NCBI GenBank assembly: GCA_016199935.1
Contig: JACQFS010000091.1
Span: 1-36,854, forward strand
Length of the DNA: 36,854 nt
From: Verrucomicrobiota bacterium
GTDB lineage: Bacteria; Verrucomicrobiota; Verrucomicrobiia; Limisphaerales; JACQFS01
Direction of reading: 5' to 3'
Each line of letters begins with the position of its first letter. Position 1 is the first letter of the stretch. A program made the translations under genes and the position numbers. A model generated the notes under the pieces. It ran no database searches and was not told where the DNA came from. It saw nothing but the letters and a program-made list of their open reading frames with translations. Positions 20,001 to 31,079 of this stretch are shown piece by piece.

Positions 20001-22933
20001 ACCGTGTAGTTGACCGTGAGGTTCGAGGCCGTCGAGCCGGTGCGCACGTAGGTGAACACGGCGGGCTGGCCGCTGTTTTCCATCGTATCAGTCACCGTCG
20101 CGGTGAGCGAAATTTTCGGGAGCGCCGTGTCGTCGTCATCAATCACCACGGTGGCGGAGGATTGCGGCCCGACGAGGTAGCCGTTGCCGGGGCCGAGTTG
20201 GAGAATCACCGTCTCCGGTCCTTCCTGAATCGTGTCCACGATCGGCGTGACGGTGATGTCGAGCGTCGCCGAGTCCGCGAGGATCGTGAAGTTGCTGAAG
20301 CCCTGCGAGCCCGGGACGTAGTCGGGCGTGAAGGTGTAATCGGTGTTCCGCGTGGCGCTGCCGAGCGCGGTGTTCACGTTCACCACGAGGTCCTGGCTGA
20401 TGTCGCCTGTGCGCGTGATGGTGAAGCGTCCGACATTCGTCACGGAGGCTTCATTCGCGTTCGGGATCGTCGCCGCGATGGTCACTACCGGCAGCGCGGC
20501 GGCCTCGAAGTTGGCGCCATCGAAATTCGGCGCGACGGTCACGCTGTTGTTGAACAGCTCGCCGAACGTGTAGCCGTAGAGCAGCGGCGTGATGGTGTAG
20601 GTGCTGTTCGTCAGGTTCGGGACGGTGAAGTAGCCATCGGCGTCGGTGACCACGCCGTTCACGCCATTCGCGGTGACGGCCGCGTCCGGCAACCCCTGCC
20701 CCAGCAGCGTGACGCGGCCGCTGATGGTGGAGCGGCCGTTGCCGTTGCCCACGGTGATGAGCTGGTTGCGCGTGGCGGTGCCGCCCTTCATGTCGCTCGC
20801 GGTGCAGGTCACGACGTAGGTGCCGGCATTGGTGAAAGTGCGCGTGATGATAGGCGCATTGGGCGAGACGATTTTCACGTTCGCATCGCCGAAGTGCTGC
20901 CACGCGTAAGCCAGCGTGTCACCGTCCGGATCGCTCGCCGTGGCCGTGAAGGTGACCGTGGCCCCGACCGGCACCACGTCCGCGGAGGCGGAGAGCGAAA
21001 GCGTGGGCGGATGATTGGAAGGGAACTGCCCGAAGTTCACCACCACGTCCATGTAGCGGGGTGAGTCGCTCGCCGTGATCGTGGTCAGGTGGATGCCGCT
21101 CTCAAAATCCGAGAACGTGTTCCCCAGCGAAATGGGCGCGTCCTCCTTGGCGAACGGCGAACCCGGCGTGGTGTCAATGAGCTGGAGGTTGTTGCCCGAG
21201 CCGCCGGGGTAACGCCAGCCGAGCAGCATTCCGTTTTTCACCCACGGATTGGAATCGAAGAGCGAGCGCACTTCGCCCCAGTAGGTTTTTTGCGAATCCT
21301 TCACGACCGTCATCGCGTAGCGGCGCGCCGGATCGAGCACCGCCTGATCCATTGCGTAAATCCGATACACGCCGCTCTGCGTGACGTTCTGAACGTAGTT
21401 CGACGGCAGCCATTTGATTTGGTTCTTGGCCTGCGCGTTGTAGTGGCCGGTCGCGCCGCCGCCGCCCATGATGTCGTAGCTGTCGCCGTATTCCTGATTC
21501 GCGCCCGCGCCGATCGAACTGGTGCCCGCCGTGTCCCAAAAATTCGCGTGCGCCAGGCCGAAGCAATGCCCGATCTCGTGCGCCCAAAGCGTCATGGCGT
21601 CGCTGCGCGCCCAGACGCTGCTGCCGCCGCCAAGCCCGCCATAACTGCCCGGGCCGCCGTTGTGGCGGACGACCACGCAGTCGTAATCGTTCGAGTCGAA
21701 GCCGAGCTTGCGCGCCTCGTCGCGCGCCTCCTGATGCTCGACGCTCGTGCCGCTGATGTCGCCGCCGTTGGAGGTGTCGCGGTTCACATACCAGGCCTCG
21801 TTGTGCTTGAGCTTCACCGGCGGCGTGACGACGCCGACGAGCGTGAGTCGGCCGAACGACGCCTTCGCATAAAAATCTCCGACGTCGCGCAGGGTCGAAT
21901 ACAGCGTCGCCTCCGTGCTCGGCACCGCGTTCTGGTCCGCGTAAGTCATCGGGATCGCCAGCACCTTCACAATGCCGAGCGCCGGCGTCGGTGCCGCGGG
22001 CAGGATGCCGGTGAAGCCGAAGGTTCCGCCCGACACGCCCTCGCCCATGATGAGCGTCTGCCTGTAGAGATCAATGTGCGCGCCACCGCAGAAATAAACG
22101 ATCTCCGTCGCCGTCTCCACCGCGGGCGTCTGGTCCGTGATCGTCTCACCCGGCTGCAAATTTCCGCCTTCGGTTTTGTTGCCCGACACCGGGCAGAGCG
22201 TCACGGCGGGTTTCGCCGTCGTCGGCACTTCGCCGGCCTCGAGGCGACGCAGCGGATCTTCATTCACGGCGAATTCGGAATCAATCGCCACGCCATTGAG
22301 CGAAGCCCCCGGCGTCCAAGTCACCGTTTGCTCCCGGCGTCCATAAACGTAGGCGCGATACGTGCGGCCACCCTTGAACTCCGCTTCACGAAAGGTCAGC
22401 GATCTTGCCGGCCGCGGCTCGCCTTCAAGCGGAACGCCCTGGTAAACGCGCAGCACCGCCACGCCGTTCACGCGCTCCTCGAGTTCGGCGACCACGCTCG
22501 CGGGCAATTGCTGCCGCGCCGCCACCGGCACCGACTGCCGCAATGCCTCGCGCGGATTCGCGGCGATGAGCGCTTTCATTTCGGAACGACGCGCGGCGGC
22601 CAACCGCACACCCTCCGCTTCGATCGCCGAGCGCGCAGCCGGATCGGCATCGAGATACCCGGTCATCCAATCCTGGAATTTTCCCGTCGCCGAATCGGAG
22701 GACGCGGAAGGCGCGGCGACAGACGACGACCCGCCAACGGAAGCGGCGCGCGAGTTTTTTTTTGCAAGCGCAACCACCTGCTGCACCGGCGCGGTCCCGC
22801 CCGCGCTCGGAGTCGGCAAGCGAGAGCGCTCAGTCGATTCGACCGGCGGCGCACTCCGCTTCAAAAAGAAAAGCCCCACACCCGCGACAATCGCGAGCAC
22901 GGCTGAAATGTGGCGGACTAGTTTTCGGTCCAT
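14090..22933 (-). CDS. Giant secreted metzincin-like protein with PKD, Calx-beta and laminin-G/DUF1349-like domains
   Basis: 2947 residues. A hydrophobic export/anchor segment lies at about 8-25 (ISAVLAIVAGVGLFFL). The protease domain (about 320-600) has zinc motif HEIGHCFGLAH, ligands H452, H456 and H462, catalytic E453, and a Met-turn at M489 (YDIMGGGG). A PKD domain (about 640-728) and a carboxypeptidase-regulatory-like domain (about 731-791) follow. About ten Calx-beta modules run from 815 to about 2280; one is split by a 380-residue insert. Then come PKD-like and concanavalin/DUF1349-like domains, a Ca-binding DPDGDGLPNLAEYG loop near 2837, and a C-terminal domain typical of verrucomicrobial secreted proteins. 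It probably acts at the surface on proteins or glycoconjugates. The start at 22933 gives MDRKLVRHISAV; the frame extends to 23002 with no signal-like sequence. Confidence 0.88.
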   Translation of the reverse strand: MDRKLVRHISAVLAIVAGVGLFFLKRSAPPVESTERSRLPTPSAGGTAPVQQVVALAKKNSRAASVGGSSSVAAPSASSDSATGKFQDWMTGYLDADPAARSAIEAEGVRLAAARRSEMKALIAANPREALRQSVPVAARQQLPASVVAELEERVNGVAVLRVYQGVPLEGEPRPARSLTFREAEFKGGRTYRAYVYGRREQTVTWTPGASLNGVAIDSEFAVNEDPLRRLEAGEVPTTAKPAVTLCPVSGNKTEGGNLQPGETITDQTPAVETATEIVYFCGGAHIDLYRQTLIMGEGVSGGTFGFTGILPAAPTPALGIVKVLAIPMTYADQNAVPSTEATLYSTLRDVGDFYAKASFGRLTLVGVVTPPVKLKHNEAWYVNRDTSNGGDISGTSVEHQEARDEARKLGFDSNDYDCVVVRHNGGPGSYGGLGGGSSVWARSDAMTLWAHEIGHCFGLAHANFWDTAGTSSIGAGANQEYGDSYDIMGGGGATGHYNAQAKNQIKWLPSNYVQNVTQSGVYRIYAMDQAVLDPARRYAMTVVKDSQKTYWGEVRSLFDSNPWVKNGMLLGWRYPGGSGNNLQLIDTTPGSPFAKEDAPISLGNTFSDFESGIHLTTITASDSPRYMDVVVNFGQFPSNHPPTLSLSASADVVPVGATVTFTATASDPDGDTLAYAWQHFGDANVKIVSPNAPIITRTFTNAGTYVVTCTASDMKGGTATRNQLITVGNGNGRSTISGRVTLLGQGLPDAAVTANGVNGVVTDADGYFTVPNLTNSTYTITPLLYGYTFGELFNNSVTVAPNFDGANFEAAALPVVTIAATIPNANEASVTNVGRFTITRTGDISQDLVVNVNTALGSATRNTDYTFTPDYVPGSQGFSNFTILADSATLDITVTPIVDTIQEGPETVILQLGPGNGYLVGPQSSATVVIDDDDTALPKISLTATVTDTMENSGQPAVFTYVRTGSTASNLTVNYTVGGTATSGSDYVALSGSVVFSVGATSAVVNVMPIDDSVSEPLETVKLTTLTNATYLIDPLASNATVNIIDDDVQTVTVVATDPFAREVDLTQPGAVADTGTYVITRTGDISNPLTVYYAMTGTPNSGVTALHGVDYDALPGVLVIPAGASNASVTIIPRYDGFGEGQETAVLSLGSGSTSYVVGSPSSATVTINDSTNDVPYVDVVNTASASEPSTAGNFRITVRGGTNAGTLTVFYSISGTATAGVDYTISGLDTNTLTGSNNITLASGATVTASITVTPINDALLEDLETITLTITTNTNYTTFAATRAATMWLRDDDQPTVYADTQVGTSGSVTITEGAATSPVKFYISRTGSTAGALNVNFNLAGTATPGTDYSVTTSATLTFTNATSNGVLTIPAGALGADLPIAVLSDALFEGTETINFSFAPGAYSRGPGTTMYIADTNAATLTVAFPTPSSSGSETNTTVNIPVTLSATSAAPVTVEYAVSGATASGTATTVAAQSLPYWVRLVRAGFVMTFFESTDGTNWLQRGGPITNANLPTNTFYAGLVVASGSATTNTATLDNFSITGLAAGGTMGAESAVNLGNASGGTNGVAAGVYSFTNAGSGVLGASTSDNFRFVYQPVTNSSNCTVTARLVALGTNAGNARVGVMFRADTNNQGAIYAATLANGTGGFLAGYRTTLNGSSAAQTAVTTQILPMWFKLERIGDSFRTYSSKEGTNWTSLGATNQNIALGPTVIAGLAVSAKSDGNIATATFDNVSLTPSPAGPLRGREVGFVNVDGSESFTNGVWTVNGSGNGIGNANDEAHLTGTEVSGDFTLVGRVVTLSGGAATAQAGVMMRQDRTHYARQMYAGFINNGSVEQQYRAQSATTAFGTGVDYTLAPGLLTFAPGETNKNITFTVVNDNVREPNNLITILLANANGAAVSSTANIHGYTIIDDDLAATNPLVAFAASNSVVLESAGTAGIFVSLSAPAPAAISVDYAVTGGSATNGGVDFDLPAGTLNFAAGESVKVIPVTIINDSIIETNETVVIALSNPVGVTLGNLTNHTLTILDDDLPVVTIVATDPNASEAGLDPGQFTISRTGPTTSNLVVSLTRSGTATSGTDFVAITASFTILADASSGSTNVIPIQDAINEGAETVILTIASNAAYVVGTPSNATVTIADDDRSTVNIVANIPNASETPGNPGQFTVTRTMPTNVTLTVNLTISGTASNGVDYSNIASTVVFAIGESAKTINILPIDDSITEGPEQVTISLAAGSYDIGTNSFDNVTIADNDNPPVLFISSPSAQGPLVASSNGLIVTATVTDDGAPQPVTVQWSQVAGPGIATFETPTNTNSAVTFSTNGTYVLRITATDGQFTVSDQATVAVGPAIVAADWVAQDMSPSSARRGEGLVNNGVFTVSGTGTGYAATTTDTAHVLVRQVEGDASLVARLNSVSNAPAPLAGLTVRSLLQRGATRAVLGYVPGVGLQFRTRTNVSANDLAVTNAGVTLPVWLKLDRTVASNLITAAFAPDVAGAPGAWTVIGATTFTNLDTRASLGFTTTANSATNTATAVFDNVTLTPAPVGPALIAEEASLTPTQPGSWSETNGIYTIAGSASGIFYGWQFNGDMMVTVKHANATSGAGSATSGIRIRESMDSGAYVQVGRIPTSAYNGYFWQSIAGGGSGGVPSFTAATRWIRIIRKGNSVTAFHAPDVANAPGTWAQLGQPQTVIMTTPVIVGFHVNNASGVGLNTVTFSNLGIVPLNNAPIVDPGTVATNVMISTALNATVTDDNFPTPPALTTLWSSVGGAAPVVFGNATNVDTTATFSADGTYRLRLRADDGSAETFGDLSVNVFTSPFAAWQFTNFVGGSSNALAAPGADPDGDGLPNLAEYGSGTNPNQANVAPYVFSVTNVAGALYFRVDVPKNVNATDVQYTVLWTGPLTNPLVWSGAGMLTQINTPTNLSVRDTVPISALTNRSYRVRVAKP

Positions 22934-22940
22934 CTCGAGT

Positions 22941-22960
22941 GGCGGAGGCCGGGCTCCGCC
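22941..22960. promoter_or_regulatory. GC hairpin just before the giant protein gene
   Basis: GGCGGAG at 22941-22947 pairs with CTCCGCC at 22954-22960 around a 6-nt loop. On the minus strand the stem ends 7 nt before the ATG at 22933. The only purine-rich ribosome-binding candidates (GGAG) lie in the stem, so it could restrict translation initiation. An overlapping GGCCGG/CCGGCC pairing (22947-22952 with 22972-22977) offers an alternative fold. It may instead be part of a dispersed repeat. Confidence 0.4.
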
Positions 22961-23077
22961 AACAGCGGTGGCCGGCCTCAGGGTCGCCAACAGTATCCAC
23001 AAAAGCGGCCCGTTGGCTAGGCGGTAATGAACCCTCGCCGGTCAGATGGTGAATTCAGGCGTTCCCCTCCGGGCGCC

Positions 23078-25384
23078 TTACTTCGGAATCTGGTTCAGTG
23101 TGTAGTAGCAGGTGTCGTGGCGGAGCTTCGCCCCATCCGCGCCGTTGATGTCGAGCAGACGCAGCGTCGTGACGTAGCCCGCACGCCACCCGGAAAGTTG
23201 GAGGCGCACGGAGAGTTTGTCGGTGGAGACCTTCACGCCCACCACCTTCACGTCGCTCGCGCTGTCGGGCTTGCCGTCGAAGTCATACTCGGCGGAGCCG
23301 TAAGCTTGATGATACTCGGTCCGGTATTGCGTCACGTCGTAGTTGTCCGCCTTGCCCGCGGCCTCGGAGTCCACGGGCAGCGTGAAGACCAACTCGAAGC
23401 CGTCGCTCTTCGCGTGGACCTCCTTGATTTCAAACGGCGTCTTGCCCGTGAAACTCACGCGGTCGAGCGAGGCATTTTTAGCCGCAACGGCGGACCACGC
23501 GCCGTTCTTGAGTCCGCCGACGTAGAGTTTGCCGTCGGGACCGAACGCGAGGCGGTTCACACCTGACTCGAAATTTTTCGCGAACGGCCACACGCAGCCC
23601 TGCCACTCGCCGTTCACCTTTTCCAAAAAACAACGCATCACGATGGCGTATTGGAATTCACCGACGAGCAACTGCCCCTTGAACGGCCCGAAGCGGTCGT
23701 CGTCGGGGATCGTCGCCATGCCGCTCGCGGACTTCGACATGCGCGAGTAGGGAAACCAGATCGCCGGCGGGTCGAACTTCGTCGGGTTGTCGAACTGCTC
23801 CTTCGTCGCCGGCTCGGTGGACGGGTAGCCGTAGAAGCGACCGCGCTGGAGGTGATTCAGTTTGCACGCGCCTTGCCAGTTGCCTTGGTTCTCGGTCATG
23901 AAGATGTCGCCTTGATACGTCCCGAAGCCGTCGGGCGAGCGCAGGCCGGAGCAAAACGGCGTGATTGATCCATCGCCCTTTACGATGATGTCCCACCCCA
24001 TGTAGGGCACGCCCCACACGCCGTGAGTGCCAATGCGGAAAACGTGGAAGTTCCCATCGCAATCGAGCGTGGGGCCAAAAGAGAAATCGTGGTAGTTGCC
24101 GGTGAAGCCCCACGAGTTGTTGATACACCCGAACACGTCGGCTTCGCCATCGCCGTCGGTGTCGCGCAATCGCGTCAACTCGTGCTTCTGCACGACGTAA
24201 ATATCGCCATCAATCACCTTCAGCCCGCCCGGCTCGCAGAGGCCGCGCGCGAAGCGGCGATAAGTCGCAGCGGACGGCGCACCCGTGGGCTTCTGCACGA
24301 TGAACACATCGCCGAGCCACGTGCAGACGGCGAGGTCTCCATTCGGCAGGAAGTCCATGCCGGTCACGCCCAGTTCGATTTCCTTGGGCACAGGGAAATG
24401 TTCGAGGCGATAAGCGGAATCGCCCGCCGGAATCGGGAAACCTTTGTCGGCTGAAAAAACTTTCCTCTTACTCGTGCGCACCGGAAGCGGGTTCAATTCC
24501 TCCGCGTCAGCGACTGTCAACCGGACGCCACCCGCATGAGATGTGGTGTCAACCGTGAGGGCCGCGGACGGGGCGCGTTTCGGCACTTTCCACCACACGA
24601 GTTGAAACTCGCCGCCGAACGGACGCACGCTGGGTTCGGATTCATTCTTCACCTCGCTCCACACGCGCTCATCAATCGAGAGCTTTGCCCGTTGCATGAC
24701 GAGATCCGCCTTGGCAGGCCCGTCAATTTCCAGTCGCTCAGTCGAAGGCACGACATGCACGAGCCACCACAAGCCATCGGCGTTGCCCCCGTGTATCCTG
24801 ACGACCCGCCTGATCCCGTGACCGTCCGGCGTTGGCTGCGGCGTCTCACGAACCACCACGGTGAAACCTCTGGCGACGGGAACCTCGTAAGTAAGCGTGG
24901 TCACGGCTCCGGTGGTGATGATTCCCACAAAGCGCGCGCCCTGGGGTGCCGCAGTCGCGGGCTTGCCCGGCAATTCCCCAAACGCCCACGGAAAAACAGG
25001 CGGCATCGTCCACAGCACCTTGCCGTTTGGTTCGCAGTAAAACCTGTCCTTCCCTTCGTGATACGGCGCGCCCCAGAGGTTCATCATGCCGCCCTCCCAC
25101 GCGACGTGCGTGCGGAGCATCTCGGCGTCGAAGGCGACGTGCAGATTGGTCGCGAGCGGAATGTGGATGCTTCGCACGGCGTTGCTCATCGGCGCGCAGC
25201 GGAACGGAATGTCCGCCTCGTCGTGCCGCGCGGGCTTGGTCACCTTGATCTTCTTCGGCTTGTCGGATTTGGCGGCATCCTTCTTCTCGGCCGCGCCCAC
25301 GGCAAGCGCGAGCAGCGCGAGAAAAAATCCGACGAGCGAGGCGGCGAACCAGCGCCGGGGAGAAGAGGGAGTCAGCGGTTTCAT
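23078..25384 (-). CDS. Secreted sorbosone-dehydrogenase-like beta-propeller protein
   Basis: 768 residues. The N-terminus MKPLTPSSPRRWFAASLVG leads into a hydrophobic signal peptide (about 12-30, ending near VGAAEKK). A first region (about 35-330) carries a beta-rich domain of a type found in PVC secreted proteins. A propeller with repeated D-x-N/D-G turns follows (GVTGMDFLPNGDLAV, LRDTDGDGEADVFG, VNRLAFGPDGKLYVGG). The closest fold I can name is the glucose/sorbosone dehydrogenase propeller; no cofactor ligands can be assigned from sequence alone, so the substrate is unknown. PVC bacteria use many such proteins in sugar or polysaccharide oxidation. It is divergent from metH. Start 25384 fits the signal peptide; the longer frame from 25480 does not. 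Confidence 0.8.
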   Translation of the reverse strand: MKPLTPSSPRRWFAASLVGFFLALLALAVGAAEKKDAAKSDKPKKIKVTKPARHDEADIPFRCAPMSNAVRSIHIPLATNLHVAFDAEMLRTHVAWEGGMMNLWGAPYHEGKDRFYCEPNGKVLWTMPPVFPWAFGELPGKPATAAPQGARFVGIITTGAVTTLTYEVPVARGFTVVVRETPQPTPDGHGIRRVVRIHGGNADGLWWLVHVVPSTERLEIDGPAKADLVMQRAKLSIDERVWSEVKNESEPSVRPFGGEFQLVWWKVPKRAPSAALTVDTTSHAGGVRLTVADAEELNPLPVRTSKRKVFSADKGFPIPAGDSAYRLEHFPVPKEIELGVTGMDFLPNGDLAVCTWLGDVFIVQKPTGAPSAATYRRFARGLCEPGGLKVIDGDIYVVQKHELTRLRDTDGDGEADVFGCINNSWGFTGNYHDFSFGPTLDCDGNFHVFRIGTHGVWGVPYMGWDIIVKGDGSITPFCSGLRSPDGFGTYQGDIFMTENQGNWQGACKLNHLQRGRFYGYPSTEPATKEQFDNPTKFDPPAIWFPYSRMSKSASGMATIPDDDRFGPFKGQLLVGEFQYAIVMRCFLEKVNGEWQGCVWPFAKNFESGVNRLAFGPDGKLYVGGLKNGAWSAVAAKNASLDRVSFTGKTPFEIKEVHAKSDGFELVFTLPVDSEAAGKADNYDVTQYRTEYHQAYGSAEYDFDGKPDSASDVKVVGVKVSTDKLSVRLQLSGWRAGYVTTLRLLDINGADGAKLRHDTCYYTLNQIPK

Positions 25385-25540
25385 TTCAAATCGAGAATGG
25401 CGGGAGGCTTCGGTTTGCGGACACCGCCCGCAAGCGAAAACTCCGGGACGCATGGCCGACGAATCGTGCGCGCCAGCCATTCAGCCGGGCGGCGTTGCGT
25501 TTGGTTCACCCGTTGCGCGGGCACAGTGAAGTTGAATTCA

Positions 25541-25621
25541 ACGCAAAGGCGCAAAGACGCGAGAAGGAACAGACCCCGCTCCGATTCCCCTCGCGCCTTT
25601 GCGTTTTTGCGCCTTTGCGTT
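25541..25621. repeat. Inverted-repeat element C (AACGCAAAGGCGC-type arms)
   Basis: Perfect 16-bp arms: AACGCAAAGGCGCAAA at 25541-25556 and its complement at 25606-25621. Going inward, the right arm repeats AACGCAAAGGC once more before the shared GCGAG, while the left arm has only one copy. This is the same 'one arm has an extra unit' design as elements A and B, built from a different word. The loop is about 49 nt. Confidence 0.78.
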
Positions 25622-25688
25622 AAAAAACAATTCCTTCCGACCGCATGACTTCGGTTGGAGCAATCTTCAGCAGCTGTCATATCTTCCC

Positions 25689-25714
25689 ATCAAGATGCCT
25701 TGATTTATCATTTT
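25689..25714 (+). promoter_or_regulatory. Hairpin plus T-rich tail in the metH leader
   Basis: ATCAAG (25689-25694) and CTTGAT (25699-25704) form a perfect 6-bp stem with loop ATGC. TTATCATTTT follows, and the metH ATG is 22 nt downstream. The shape is that of a weak terminator or attenuator. No sensing aptamer was recognised upstream. Confidence 0.3.
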
Positions 25715-25736
25715 ACCTCTGCCACCTTCCCCGCCG

Positions 25737-29609
<3,873 letters not shown>

Positions 29610-29610
29610 G

Positions 29611-29706
29611 CCAAGGTAGGGATCGCTGTCCTCAGCGAGCCGCGGTGACACCGCAAACGTCCGGCCTGCCCGCGGCGCGGTGAGGACACCGCGCCCTACC
29701 CTTTGG
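29611..29706. repeat. Nested inverted-repeat element D next to the metH stop
   Basis: It starts 2 nt after the metH TAG. The outer arms are CCAAGGTAGGG (29611-29621) and the complement of CCAAAGGGTAGGG ending at 29706. Each arm contains its own hairpin around TCCT: CGCTG-TCCT-CAGCG on the left, and CGCGGTG and CACCGCG around the same kind of core on the right. It may act as a 3' end or terminator structure for metH and the opposing gene. Confidence 0.68.
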
Positions 29707-29728
29707 TGCGCCGTAAGGTAGAAGAGCG

Positions 29729-30232
29729 CTAACCTGGGAACCGGATACCCTCCTTCGTCAAATATCGAACGACTTCGCCACGGTTTGCATTGAAGAGGTC
29801 TGGCAACCCCATCCGCCGCATCGTTCCGTCCCGGCCTTCCAACATCCAGTAGAGCTTCGTTGGGCCCAACCTCGCCTTCTCCTGTTTGACGCCTACTTCA
29901 TAAATGGAAACCACACCTTCGAGGTCAAAGGTTTCAACGTGAGGAGAAAACCAGAACCCAACCCTGATTTCGATGCGCTTGGGGGATACTCGGATTTTCT
30001 CTGTCACAAAGCCTGGCAGCACAATCAGTGGTATGACAAACGAGGCGAAGAAGATGGACACCGCATAGACCTTAAGGAGCTTTTTCCGCCACAGAAGGAA
30101 CGAGACAGGCGCAATGACCAGAAAGGCGATCGTCCACACCACGAAACGGCCAATCGAGCTTTGCATGGCCAGGCTCCCGTCTGTTTGAAGAGAAGTTGCC
30201 CCTTGAGAGAAGAAATTGAGGAGGGTGTTCAT
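29729..30232 (-). CDS. Two-pass membrane protein of unknown function with a PH-like C-terminal region
   Basis: 167 residues from ATG 30232 (MNTLLNFFSQG); an ATG eight codons upstream at 30256 is possible. Two membrane segments are at about 28-48 (RFVVWTIAFLVIAPVSFLLW) and 56-75 (VYAVSIFFASFVIPLIVLPG). A beta-rich region of about 90 residues follows (EKIRVSPKRIEIRVGFWF, ETFDLEGVVSIYEVG), reminiscent of bacterial PH-like membrane proteins. That resemblance is by eye only. Base composition is clearly less GC-rich than the neighbouring genes, suggesting separate acquisition. Elements D and E lie on either side. Confidence 0.72.
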   Translation of the reverse strand: MNTLLNFFSQGATSLQTDGSLAMQSSIGRFVVWTIAFLVIAPVSFLLWRKKLLKVYAVSIFFASFVIPLIVLPGFVTEKIRVSPKRIEIRVGFWFSPHVETFDLEGVVSIYEVGVKQEKARLGPTKLYWMLEGRDGTMRRMGLPDLFNANRGEVVRYLTKEGIRFPG

Positions 30233-30383
30233 CTGCCGTTCAGCGTGTCGCCCCAAGAATTGCTTCCGAGCCTTCTGCCTCTTGTATAATTCCGAACAAA
30301 AGTTTCATACCGCCTGATCCATGGTTGACGCCGGCAGACTAGGCTTCACGGCCGCGCGTGTCCATCGGCTTTCGGTTCGCGCA

Positions 30384-30524
30384 AGGTAGGGACGAGCCGC
30401 TGGCTCGTCCCCGTCGCCGAGCGCAGCGTCAGGCGACGGAACGAGGGCACGCCGCAAGCCCTCGGCCTACGTTCCGCCCGCTGCTGAACGCGGGCGGGGA
30501 CAAGCCGGCGGCTTGTCCCTACCT
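30384..30524. repeat. Multi-hairpin inverted-repeat element E next to the collagen-like gene stop
   Basis: The outer arms AGGTAGGGAC and GTCCCTACCT bracket four nested hairpins: GACGAGCC/GGCTCGTC, CCGTCGCC/GGCGACGG, GAGGGC/GCCCTC and GGGACAAGCC/GGCTTGTCCC. The predicted RNA is cloverleaf-like. Its last base is the first base of the collagen-like gene's stop codon (minus strand). It shares the GGTAGGG terminus with element D, so the two look like one family. Confidence 0.72.
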
Positions 30525-30979
30525 CACCGCCGCTGCGCCAGCACCAGCGTGTTATACGCCTGACGCAGCGCCTCGGCATCCGGGTCGGCGAAGGGCGTGT
30601 CTAGCGTCGGCACGGCGTTGGTGTTGGCCGAACTGTTCGCGTTGGCGGAGGCGAGCGTGGCGGTGAGGCCGTCGCTCAACTGCACCGCGCTCACCTCGCC
30701 CATCGGGCCTTGCGGACCCTGCGAGCCGTCGCTTCCGTTCGTTCCGTTCGTTCCGTTCGCGCCGTCGTTGCCGGGCGGACCTTGCGCGCCATCCGCACCG
30801 GCGGGACCGGGATCGCCCTGCGGACCGGGCGGGCCGCCGGGATCGCCCGGCGGTCCTTGTGGCCCCGGCGGGCCGGCGGGCACGGCGTCCACCTTGTCAT
30901 TGAGCGCGTTCAACTGCGCGCGCATCACATCCGCGTCGGCCAGCGTGTTGGGCTGCGGGAGAGTGGGGTCGAAGGGCAT
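30524..30979 (-). CDS. Collagen-like (Gly-X-Y) protein
   Basis: 151 residues. An N-terminal region (1-35) includes a short predicted helix ([16 protein letters not shown]) that could trimerise. A Gly-X-Y stretch follows at about 36-93, with four triplets, a one-residue interruption, then about 15 more (GPPGPQGDP ... [13 protein letters not shown]). A C-terminal segment (94-151) carries Ala/Asn-rich sequence and ends in [14 protein letters not shown]. Bacterial collagen-like proteins form surface fibres or phage tail-fibre tips. There is no signal peptide, so a phage- or tailocin-like fibre or non-classical export is possible. No Shine-Dalgarno is seen because element B fills the upstream gap. 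Start 30979 is preferred over 31015, which lies inside that element. Confidence 0.78.
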   Translation of the reverse strand: MPFDPTLPQPNTLADADVMRAQLNALNDKVDAVPAGPPGPQGPPGDPGGPPGPQGDPGPAGADGAQGPPGNDGANGTNGTNGSDGSQGPQGPMGEVSAVQLSDGLTATLASANANSSANTNAVPTLDTPFADPDAEALRQAYNTLVLAQRR

Positions 30980-30986
30980 GGGGGGA

Positions 30987-31071
30987 AGCGGTAAGGGGTA
31001 AGAGGTAAGCGGCAAGTGCCAGCGGCAAGAGGTTCGGGGCGCTTCGCGCTTGCCCCTTACCCCTTACCGCT
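30987..31071. repeat. Intercistronic inverted-repeat element B (GGTAAG-type arms)
   Basis: Perfect 16-bp arms: AGCGGTAAGGGGTAAG at 30987-31002 and its complement at 31056-31071. The left arm continues with a further AGGTAAG and CGGCAAG, while the right arm has a single GGGCAAG. It lies between the stop of the gene ending at 31080 and the collagen-like start, just as element A lies between gmk and coaC. Confidence 0.75.
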
Positions 31072-31079
31072 TTGCGCAC

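Larger units (their letters stand above)
25385..25736. promoter_or_regulatory. Divergent intergenic region between the propeller gene and metH
   Basis: 352 bp must hold promoters for both genes. It contains inverted-repeat element C (25541-25621). Nearer metH are a 7-bp hairpin (CCGACCG/CGGTTGG near 25637-25658, one G-U pair) and the hairpin at 25689-25704. I recognised no cobalamin, SAM or SAH riboswitch core, and no strong Shine-Dalgarno before the metH ATG. Confidence 0.45.

Noticed and set aside
30283-30290. TGTATAAT, a good extended -10 box on the plus strand.
   Set aside because: No -35 at proper spacing and no plus-strand gene downstream. It probably reflects the AT-richer composition here.
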